The position numbers were made by a program, and so were the translations under genes. From positions 1-5,481 of the forward strand of contig JAKLIM010000268.1 in assembly GCA_022709605.1 (NCBI GenBank): DNA of 5,481 nucleotides, given 5' to 3'. How positions within the stretch are numbered: position 1 is the first letter of the stretch; every line of letters starts with the position of its first letter. Origin of the DNA: Bacteroidota bacterium (GTDB lineage: Bacteria; Bacteroidota; Bacteroidia; Bacteroidales; Paludibacteraceae). Below, one piece after another: positions 1-5,279 of the stretch. The notes below the pieces were generated by a model, which was not told the DNA's origin, did not search any database, and saw nothing but the letters and a program-made list of their open reading frames with translations.

Positions 1-40
1 TTATCAAAATTGCTTCTGATATTAATTTTTTAAATAATTA
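1..40. repeat. 40-bp imperfect direct repeat, copy 1
   Basis: This stretch matches bases 101-140 at 35 of 40 positions without gaps, so the two copies lie exactly 100 bp apart. The best conserved part is the shared core ATTAATTTTTTAAATA at 21-36. The copy begins at the window edge, so the repeat may extend or recur further left. It lies in AT-rich non-coding DNA upstream of the LOR-family gene. Low sequence complexity inflates the identity somewhat, but the first 20 bases are not simple and still match at 16 of 20. Confidence 0.6.
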
Positions 41-44
41 AATG

Positions 45-71
45 ATTTACAATTTTACTATTTACGATTTA
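45..71 (+). repeat. Dispersed 27-bp module, copy 1
   Basis: This copy reads ATTTACAATTT (45-55), four variable bases TACT, then ATTTACGATTTA (60-71), and continues as CAATTT to 77. The same 11+4+12 layout occurs at 754-780 on this strand and at 991-1017 on the opposite strand. This copy sits between the two 40-bp direct repeats. The function is unknown; the module is a heptamer-like ATTTACR repeat with a one-base register shift between its halves. Confidence 0.65.
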
Positions 72-100
72 CAATTTCGCAGAATTATTTTTTTAATAAA

Positions 101-140
101 TTATCAAAACTACTTGTGAAATTAATTTTTTAAATACTTA
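101..140. repeat. 40-bp imperfect direct repeat, copy 2
   Basis: This is the second copy of the repeat at 1-40, with five mismatches and no gaps. It ends 12 bp before the start codon of the LOR-family gene, so it would form part of that gene's leader or promoter region. No TAnnTTTG promoter element is visible in bases 1-152. Whether the duplication is regulatory or simply a local tandem-type duplication of a 100-bp unit cannot be told from this window. Confidence 0.6.
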
Positions 141-152
141 ATAATTAGCAAA

Positions 153-749
153 ATGAATCAACTTACTTTTCCTTTACAATTGACGTTTAAGATTTCAACG
201 TTGAGTAACGATTTCGTAGCTCAGGATGCCAATGGGAGTACTATTGCTTTTGTTCGTCAGAAAATGTTGAGGTTGATCGAAGAAGTTCAGGTTTTTAACA
301 ACGAGAGCCGCACAGAATTAAACTACACGATTCGTGCTAACAAATGGCTCGATTTTACAGCTACATATACTTTTACAAACCGTGCCGGAAACGAAACCGG
401 ACGTTTGGTTCGCAAAGGCTGGAGCTCTTTATGGAAAGCACATTACGAAATTTACGATGAAAAAAGTCAGCAGGATTTGTTGATTCGAGAAGAAAATCCG
501 TGGGCTAAAGTTTTCGATTCGATGCTGGGCGAAGTTCCCATTTTAGGTTTTTTTAGCGGCTATTTGTTTCATCCTTCGTATATTGTAACCCGTCCAATCG
601 GAACAGAAGTGGTGCGGCTCACTAAAATTCCTTCGTTCTTTGGTCGCAAATTTACCATTGACAAATTAGACAAATTTGAAACGGGCGAAGAAGAACGTGT
701 ATTGCTGGGTTTGATGATGCTTATTTTGCTCGAACGTAGAAGAGGATAA
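153..749 (+). CDS. LURP-one-related (LOR)/Tubby-C-terminal-like protein
   Basis: This 198-residue protein resembles a bacterial family with the LURP-one-related / Tubby-like beta-barrel fold, related to phospholipid scramblases. I recognise it from the overall pattern: an N-terminal strand segment (residues 6-34), a central W-rich motif RKGWSSLWKAHYEI (87-100), the motif REENPWAKVFDSMLGEVPILG (112-132, with E113, P116, W117 and P129 as key positions), GYLFHPSYIV (136-145) and an acidic-to-hydrophobic end GEEERVLLGLMMLILLERRR (178-197). There is no signal peptide; the protein is expected in the cytoplasm or at the membrane surface. The C-terminal hydrophobic helix belongs to the fold (the central helix of Tubby-like barrels) rather than being a true membrane anchor. 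The ATG at 153 fits the natural N-terminus of the family; no Shine-Dalgarno is seen, as is normal in Bacteroidota. The cellular role of bacterial LOR proteins is not established, and the neighbours do not reveal one. Confidence 0.75.
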   Translation: MNQLTFPLQLTFKISTLSNDFVAQDANGSTIAFVRQKMLRLIEEVQVFNNESRTELNYTIRANKWLDFTATYTFTNRAGNETGRLVRKGWSSLWKAHYEIYDEKSQQDLLIREENPWAKVFDSMLGEVPILGFFSGYLFHPSYIVTRPIGTEVVRLTKIPSFFGRKFTIDKLDKFETGEEERVLLGLMMLILLERRRG

Positions 750-753
750 AAAC

Positions 754-780
754 ATTTACGATTTTCATATTTACAATTTA
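754..780 (+). repeat. Dispersed 27-bp module, copy 2
   Basis: ATTTACGATTT (754-764), spacer TCAT, then ATTTACAATTTA (769-780). The module starts 4 bp after the stop codon of the LOR-family gene. With copy 3 at 991-1017 it forms an inverted pair (22 of 27 positions match, the mismatches being one A/G and the four spacer bases) that encloses 210 bp. No obvious intrinsic terminator is present here. Confidence 0.65.
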
Positions 781-876
781 AAATACATATTTCAAAGTAA
801 ATCCGAGTTACATATCAGTATAATCAAAAATTATATGCAGATGTGAATATTCTATTTATATTGTTATTATTAATCC

Positions 877-896
877 TACCTTTGCAAATATCTTTG
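877..896 (+). promoter_or_regulatory. Two tandem Bacteroidota-type -7 promoter boxes upstream of corA
   Basis: TACCTTTG (877-884) and TATCTTTG (889-896) both match the Bacteroidota -7 consensus TAnnTTTG perfectly and are offset by 12 bp. Transcription would start about 5-8 bases after each, giving a corA leader of roughly 120-135 nt. The nearest -33 TTG candidate is at 861-863: it is 13 bp from the first box (too close) and 25 bp from the second (slightly longer than the usual spacing). The -7 matches are direct observations; promoter activity is inferred. This gap (750-1023) otherwise holds only the inverted module pair and a 21-codon ORF. Confidence 0.45.
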
Positions 897-904
897 TCAA
901 AAAA

Positions 905-970
905 ATGAATCTTATTTGTATATATAAGAAAATCAATTTAAATCTTCAGTTGTTACTATTAATCTGCTGA
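905..970 (+). CDS. Possible 21-residue leader ORF before corA
   Basis: An ATG at 905 opens a 21-codon frame ending in TGA at 968-970, 53 bp before the corA start. The predicted peptide is hydrophobic towards its end, with QLLLLIC at residues 15-21. It starts about 8 bp after the second -7 box, so a transcript from that box would be nearly leaderless for this ORF. Short hydrophobic or regulatory leader ORFs precede Mg2+ transporter genes in some Proteobacteria, but nothing here shows that this one is translated. An ORF this short is expected by chance in AT-rich DNA. Confidence 0.15.
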   Translation: MNLICIYKKINLNLQLLLLIC

Positions 971-990
971 GGATTTGTGGTTACCAATTG

Positions 991-1017
991 TAAATTGTAA
1001 ATGAATAAATTGTAAAT
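991..1017 (-). repeat. Dispersed 27-bp module, copy 3 (inverted)
   Basis: Read on the - strand this is ATTTACAATTT (1017-1007), spacer ATTC, then ATTTACAATTTA (1002-991), continuing as CAATTG to 985. It has the same architecture as copies 1 and 2 but the opposite orientation. It ends 6 bp before the corA start codon, so it occupies the whole ribosome-binding region of that gene and leaves no Shine-Dalgarno sequence. Confidence 0.65.
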
Positions 1018-1023
1018 TACACC

Positions 1024-2088
1024 ATGTCACGATTTATTAAAAAGAAAAAGGAAGACATTGGTCTTTCTCCTTATGCTATTGTTTTCAGAGGTCAGAAAAA
1101 AACGGATAAAACTGAAATAACCGTCATGGATTTCGACCTGACTGATGTTCGTGAATTCAAAGTGAAAACGGCGGATCAATTGCAGCAATTTAAAAACAGC
1201 AAAAGCCTGTCGTGGTTGAATGTTGATAGCCTCCACGATGTGGAAAGTATGCAGGAAATTGCCGAAATTTTCGAAATTCCCGATAATATACTTTCTGATA
1301 TTCTGAACCCTTCACTCCGACCCAAAGTGCAGGAATTCGATAAGGGAATTTTTGCAACCATAAAAATGCTTCAGTACAACGAAACTGAAAATCTACTGTC
1401 GGCTGAAAATCTGAGTCTTATCATTGTTGATAATGTATTGATTTCGTTTCAGGAACAACCCGGCATTGTGTTTGATCCCATTCGCGAACGCATAAGAAAG
1501 CATAAGAATAAAATACGCACCTCGGGTTCCGATTATTTAGCGTTCACTCTATTGGATGTAGTTGTTGATAACTACATTTATATCATTGGGTTAATAGGCG
1601 ATAGAATTGAAACCTTGGAAATACACATGACAAACAACCCCAACAAAAACCTGCTCGAAGACATTAACTTTTTTAAGGGCGAAATGAATTTTATGCGTAA
1701 AAACATAAAACCGGCCAAAGAAATGATTTTGACGCTGGCAAAAATGGAATCGGAAATGATACACGCCGATAATAAAGTTCATTACAAGGAATTGCAGGAT
1801 AATATCAACGAAACAACCGAACTATCTGATAGTTACCGCGATATTTTGTACGACCAAATCACGATGTATCACACCATGATGAGCACCAAACTGAACGATA
1901 TCATGCGAACGCTCACCGTTTATTCGGTCATTTTTATCCCGCTTACTTTTATTGTCGGTATTTACGGTACCAATTTCGATAATTTACCTGAATTGCATTG
2001 GAAAAACGGCTATTTTATCATGTGGGGTGTAATGATTGTTGTTGTTTTGGGGATGCTCTGGTTTTTTAAAAGAAAAAAATGGTTTTGA
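1024..2088 (+). CDS. corA: CorA-family Mg2+/divalent cation channel with a GTN signature
   Basis: This is a full-length CorA-type channel (354 residues), which as a homopentamer in the inner membrane normally imports Mg2+ (also Co2+ or Ni2+). The order is standard: a soluble alpha/beta cytoplasmic domain (about 1-200), a long stalk helix running into TM1 (about 296-315, with PLTFIVGIYG at its end), a short periplasmic loop, TM2 (about 329-348) and a basic C-terminus KRKKWF. The loop reads YGTNFDNLPEL: the acidic/proline part (P322, E323) is conserved, but the nearly invariant Gly-Met-Asn is Gly315-Thr316-Asn317. The codon is ACC where ATG would be expected, two base changes, so a single sequencing error does not explain it. 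The CorA fold is certain; ion preference is less so, since this motif lines the pore entrance. ATG 1024 is the first start after an in-frame stop at 1006-1008. A putative promoter lies at 877-896; zwf follows after 111 bp. Confidence 0.93.
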   Translation: MSRFIKKKKEDIGLSPYAIVFRGQKKTDKTEITVMDFDLTDVREFKVKTADQLQQFKNSKSLSWLNVDSLHDVESMQEIAEIFEIPDNILSDILNPSLRPKVQEFDKGIFATIKMLQYNETENLLSAENLSLIIVDNVLISFQEQPGIVFDPIRERIRKHKNKIRTSGSDYLAFTLLDVVVDNYIYIIGLIGDRIETLEIHMTNNPNKNLLEDINFFKGEMNFMRKNIKPAKEMILTLAKMESEMIHADNKVHYKELQDNINETTELSDSYRDILYDQITMYHTMMSTKLNDIMRTLTVYSVIFIPLTFIVGIYGTNFDNLPELHWKNGYFIMWGVMIVVVLGMLWFFKRKKWF

Positions 2089-2182
2089 AAATCAAACAAC
2101 ATTGTTCTACGATTTACTCACTCTATTCAGTTATTGATTTTTACAATAAACTAAAATGCATATTTATTTGTTCTCTGCCTAA

Positions 2183-2203
2183 ATGAAATTATATTCCAAA
2201 TGA
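2183..2203 (+). other. Six-codon ORF with a stop overlapping the zwf start
   Basis: ATG at 2183 begins a six-codon frame (MKLYSK) that ends in TGA at 2201-2203, overlapping the zwf ATG at 2200 as ATGA. This layout would permit translational coupling or re-initiation onto zwf, which has no Shine-Dalgarno of its own. The upstream sequence TTTATTTG (2163-2170) is one base off the TAnnTTTG consensus and would give a very short leader. All functional meaning here is inference; so short an ORF may be accidental. Confidence 0.15.
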
Positions 2204-3717
2204 AAAAAAATCAGATTGATAGCCAGATACTTGTTATTTTTGGTTCGAATGGCGACCTTGCCCGACGTAAACTTTTACCGGCTGTTTTTCAGCTGTTTCT
2301 CGATAATTTATTGCCCGAAAAATTCGCAGTTATTGGCGCCGGAAGCCAGGAAAAAGACGAAAACACCTATCGGAATGATGTGATGCAAAGTTTGAATGAA
2401 TTTGCAAAAAAAAGCGTAGATGAAAATTCGGATAAAGCCAATGAATTCCTTCAGAAAGTTTATTATAAAAAAGTTAACAATCAGGCAGAAGATGATTTTG
2501 GCGTTTTAAAAGAATACATTGAACACTTATCCTCTACGCTCGAAATTACTCAAAACATTGTATATTATTTTTCCATTCCACCTTTTTTATACGAGGTAGT
2601 AGCAGCTCATTTGGTGAAATTCGGACTGAACAATGAGGATAACGGTTGGAAAAGAATCATTGTTGAGAAACCATTTGGATACAGCTACGATACGGCCATC
2701 GATCTCGACAAAAAGCTTCATAACGGTTTTCATGAAAACCAGATTTACCGCATTGATCATTATCTGGGAAAAGAAACGGTTCAAAATATTATGGTAACCC
2801 GCTTTTCGAATGGGTTTTTTGAACCCATCTGGAATCGGAAATATGTGGACCGAATAGAAATAACAGCTGCCGAAAAAATTGGTGTCGGCAGTCGTGGTGG
2901 TTATTATGATACTTCGGGAGCTATGCGCGACATGATTCAAAATCATTTGTTGCAGGTATTGGCGGTGGTAACAATGGAACCCCCTTCGATTTTCGATTCC
3001 GATTCCATTCGTAACGAAACAGTGAAAGTTTTGCAGGCACTACGTCCGATAAAAGGCAATGAAATAGCCAATTACGTAGTTCGCGGGCAATATATCTCGG
3101 GTCAGGAAGGCGATCAGATTTTGCAGGGCTACCGACAGGAACCCGGAGTTGCACCCAACTCGAAAACCGAAACTTTTGTGGCAATGAAAGTTTTTATCGA
3201 TAACTGGCGATGGGGCGATGTTCCGTTTTATATCCGCACCGGCAAGCAATTGCCCGAACGCGTTACCGAAGTGGTAATTCATCTTAAACCGGCTCCACAT
3301 CAGCTGTTTAAGCAACTTTGCCTGACCGAACCCAACAACATGATTATTCTGCGGATTCATCCCGATGCCGGTGTGGCGATTGATTTTGGAATGAAAATTC
3401 CCGGAGCAGGTTTTAAAGTGCAGAACGTGAATATGGCGTTTCATTATTCCGATTTGGCCGAGAAAAAAATATCTGAAGCCTACGAACGACTTCTACTCGA
3501 CTGTATGACAGGCGATTCAACCCTTTATGCCCGTGCCGATGCCGTAAAAGCAAGTTGGAAATTTGTTGACCCAATTCTTCAGGCCTGGAAAAATAATCCG
3601 GAAATCCCGTTATTTTTCTACGAGTCGGGAACCTGGGGACCAAATGAATCGAACACATTATTCGGAGATAAATATGTGAAATGGCGACAACCTTTTGAGA
3701 AATTTAAAACGGATTAA
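2200..3717 (+). CDS. zwf: Glucose-6-phosphate dehydrogenase
   Basis: Zwf oxidises glucose 6-phosphate to 6-phosphogluconolactone with reduction of NADP+ (or NAD+), the first step of the oxidative pentose phosphate pathway, in the cytoplasm. At 505 residues it has the normal length. The N-terminal Rossmann domain carries the dinucleotide loop FGSNGDLARRKL (14-25), where most family members have GASGDL. EKPFG (156-160) holds the substrate lysine K157. RIDHYLGKE (184-192) is the family active-site signature, with D186 and H187. GAMRDMIQNH ends at H249, which is 62 residues after H187, the same spacing as His178 and the catalytic His240 in the Leuconostoc mesenteroides enzyme; D186-H249 is thus the expected catalytic pair. 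The rest is the large alpha+beta dimerisation domain. The start has no Shine-Dalgarno. pgl and gnd, often adjacent in other bacteria, are absent here; corA is upstream and a lipoprotein gene follows after 71 bp. Confidence 0.97.
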   Translation: MKKNQIDSQILVIFGSNGDLARRKLLPAVFQLFLDNLLPEKFAVIGAGSQEKDENTYRNDVMQSLNEFAKKSVDENSDKANEFLQKVYYKKVNNQAEDDFGVLKEYIEHLSSTLEITQNIVYYFSIPPFLYEVVAAHLVKFGLNNEDNGWKRIIVEKPFGYSYDTAIDLDKKLHNGFHENQIYRIDHYLGKETVQNIMVTRFSNGFFEPIWNRKYVDRIEITAAEKIGVGSRGGYYDTSGAMRDMIQNHLLQVLAVVTMEPPSIFDSDSIRNETVKVLQALRPIKGNEIANYVVRGQYISGQEGDQILQGYRQEPGVAPNSKTETFVAMKVFIDNWRWGDVPFYIRTGKQLPERVTEVVIHLKPAPHQLFKQLCLTEPNNMIILRIHPDAGVAIDFGMKIPGAGFKVQNVNMAFHYSDLAEKKISEAYERLLLDCMTGDSTLYARADAVKASWKFVDPILQAWKNNPEIPLFFYESGTWGPNESNTLFGDKYVKWRQPFEKFKTD

Positions 3718-3788
3718 CAAAAACAGTTCTTAAATTGACTCGTAACATAAGAAAATGATTTCTTAACCGTTATTTTAAATAAAAATTC

Positions 3789-4418
3789 ATGGTCAAAAAA
3801 TTCTTATACTTCATTCTGATTACTGTTCTCATTTCGTCGTGTAAAGACCGCAATCAGGATTTAAAATATATTTATAACGCAAATCCTGATTACACATGGG
3901 GTTATGCTCAGTTTTACGGTGCATATTATTCCGATTATGATGTCAATAAAAATGTAGTAACATTGTCGCTTTTCTCTGATTCATTGAAGATTGATGATGA
4001 AGGAAGTCTGGCAGGTCACGGACAATATCTTTATCTCGAAGATGTTTTTTCGGCACCATCTGATACCATTTTACCGGAAGGAACTTATAAAGTTGACACC
4101 ATCAGAAACCCTTTCACCATTGCTAAAGGTGAGGAATTGGACATTGATGGAAATAATTATTCGGTAGGTGCTTTTATTTACTACATCGAGAAAAATGCAG
4201 CATTTTCAGTAATGAAATACATTGTTCGCGGGAATCTAACACTTTCATATTCAGGTACAAAAACGAGTGTGGTTTGTGATTTTGTTTTATCGGACAGCAC
4301 CATTCTGAAAGGCGAATTTAAAACCCGTACGTTGCCTTATATCGACGAATCGGTTTCGTATCCGGCCGGAATGGCGCGTAAAAAATTAAAATTAAAAAAT
4401 CCGGTTTATCCTAATTAA
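3789..4418 (+). CDS. Unrecognised lipoprotein, probably outer membrane or surface
   Basis: I do not recognise the family of this 209-residue protein. The N-terminus is a clear lipoprotein signal: basic residues K3-K4, a hydrophobic core (5-15) and the lipobox ISSC ending at Cys18, giving a mature protein of about 192 residues. The residues after the cysteine are KDRNQD; this partly resembles the Lys-plus-acidic export signal of surface lipoproteins in Bacteroidota, so surface exposure is possible but not shown. The mature part is rich in aromatic residues and alternating polar/hydrophobic strands (for example YAQFYGAYYSDYDV, and repeated S/T-D turns such as FSDSL, SAPSDTILPEGTYKV and LSDST), which suggests an all-beta barrel or sandwich fold. 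The C-terminus is basic (ARKKLKLK). No promoter box is visible in the 71-bp gap after zwf, so read-through from zwf is possible. It ends tail to tail with the - strand operon, with a 4-bp overlap. Confidence 0.8.
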   Translation: MVKKFLYFILITVLISSCKDRNQDLKYIYNANPDYTWGYAQFYGAYYSDYDVNKNVVTLSLFSDSLKIDDEGSLAGHGQYLYLEDVFSAPSDTILPEGTYKVDTIRNPFTIAKGEELDIDGNNYSVGAFIYYIEKNAAFSVMKYIVRGNLTLSYSGTKTSVVCDFVLSDSTILKGEFKTRTLPYIDESVSYPAGMARKKLKLKNPVYPN

Positions 4419-4750
4419 AATTGTCCCAGTCCGACGTACTTATTTTTTTGTAAAAACAGCACCAAAAAAGTTACTAATGGGAAACAAAAAACTGCTATTA
4501 ACAGATAATAAACTGATATTCCGGTGAATAACATTAGCAGTGAATTTATTAAACCGGTAGAAATAGCAAAATAACTCGCCAATCCCATTCCTATTATTGC
4601 AAAAACCCACACAATCCAATCTTTACTTTGTTCGTGTGGAATTTTTTGCATTACTTTTCTCGAAAATCCATTATCGGCAATCTCTGTTTTATTTTCGCCG
4701 AAGAATTTTTTCAGCATTTCATCCTCATTATTTGTATTCATATCCTGCAT
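4415..4750 (-). CDS. DUF5056-like small membrane protein, probable anti-sigma factor
   Basis: This is a 111-residue protein with a cytoplasmic N-terminal segment of about 44 residues and a very hydrophobic remainder: TM1 about 45-64 and then about 67-100, long enough for one or two more helices. The N-terminal motif FFGENKTEIADNGFSRKVM (16-34) matches my memory of a Bacteroidales family catalogued as DUF5056, whose genes often follow ECF sigma genes; this was not checked by search. It lacks the His/Cys zinc-binding motif of ZAS anti-sigma factors (only H39 and C89 are candidates). The ATG at 4750 overlaps the end of the sigma gene by 23 bp; a second in-frame ATG at 4741 would shorten the overlap to 14 bp, and no Shine-Dalgarno decides between them. 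The overlap implies translational coupling. That it binds and restrains the sigma factor at the membrane is inferred from position and topology. Confidence 0.75.
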   Translation of the reverse strand: MQDMNTNNEDEMLKKFFGENKTEIADNGFSRKVMQKIPHEQSKDWIVWVFAIIGMGLASYFAISTGLINSLLMLFTGISVYYLLIAVFCFPLVTFLVLFLQKNKYVGLGQF

Positions 4751-5273
4751 TTTTTAAGTAAACACCTAATTTTTCTTTTCCCTTCAAAATATATGTTTTA
4801 GCCGTACCCAGTGGACAATTCATGATGCGGGCTATCTCAACATGCGTTTTATCTTCCATGTAAAACAACAATACAGCTGTCTTTTCTTCTTTTCTGAGTA
4901 TTTTTAAGGCGTTAAAGATATCTATTTTATCCGACGAAAACTCATTGTTGGTCTGGAAATTTTTATCAATCTCGGCCACATCAATATCAGAATAATATTT
5001 CTTTGCCCGCACCGAATCGTAATAAACATTGTAAGCAATCCGGTATAGCCAGGTTGAAAAGCCTGAGATACCTTTGAACGACCGGATGTTCAGATACGCT
5101 TTGATAAAGGTTTCCTGCGCCAAATCATCACTCAAAGGAGCATCGCCCATCGTCAGATTCAGAAAGAACCGACGAATGGACGACTGATATTTGCAGGTAA
5201 GTTTATCAAATGCGCTTTTGTCACCAAATAGTGCAACCTGTGCTACACAGCGGATATCTTCCGTGTTTCTCAT
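4728..5273 (-). CDS. ECF-type (sigma-70 family) RNA polymerase sigma factor
   Basis: This is a 181-residue sigma factor with only regions 2 and 4, as in the extracytoplasmic-function group. Region 2 spans about 20-92: the core-binding helix DDLAQETFIKAY (49-60) and the promoter-melting/-10 recognition part FSTWLYRIAYNVYYDSVR (72-89). A charged linker follows (93-115). Region 4 spans about 118-170, with the -35 recognition helix-turn-helix VEIARIMNCPLGTAKTYILK (145-164). It directs RNA polymerase to a small regulon, presumably in response to an envelope signal. It is preceded, 6 bp away, by a small membrane protein gene and overlaps the probable anti-sigma gene, so the three are almost certainly one operon. 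The promoter lies beyond the window. The target genes cannot be deduced here. Confidence 0.95.
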   Translation of the reverse strand: MRNTEDIRCVAQVALFGDKSAFDKLTCKYQSSIRRFFLNLTMGDAPLSDDLAQETFIKAYLNIRSFKGISGFSTWLYRIAYNVYYDSVRAKKYYSDIDVAEIDKNFQTNNEFSSDKIDIFNALKILRKEEKTAVLLFYMEDKTHVEIARIMNCPLGTAKTYILKGKEKLGVYLKNAGYEYK

Positions 5274-5279
5274 CTGGTT

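Noticed and set aside
1..140. CRISPR-like reading of the two 40-bp repeats
   Set aside because: There are only two copies, with five mismatches, a 60-bp interval that itself contains repeats, and no cas genes.
781..1023. Mg2+-sensing riboswitch (M-box type) in the corA leader
   Set aside because: The leader is very AT-rich, lacks GC-containing long helices, and shows no recognisable M-box core or terminator/antiterminator pair.
2083..2110. Terminator after corA
   Set aside because: Only 4-5 bp imperfect pairings (GTTT/AAAC and AACA/TGTT) can be drawn and no T-tract follows them.
2163..2170. TTTATTTG as a -7 promoter box for zwf
   Set aside because: It departs from TAnnTTTG at the second position, and the nearest TTG (2134-2136) is 26 bp away, so it is not listed as a promoter.
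2587..3658. Several open frames of 80-134 codons on the - strand opposite zwf
   Set aside because: They lie wholly inside a clear zwf reading frame, overlap one another and give low-complexity proteins without recognisable motifs; they are shadows of zwf codon usage.
3748..3765. Hairpin TAAGAAA / TTTCTTA as a zwf terminator
   Set aside because: The stem has one G-C pair position type at most and is otherwise A-T, with a 4-base loop and no T-run directly after it; it is too weak to call an intrinsic terminator.
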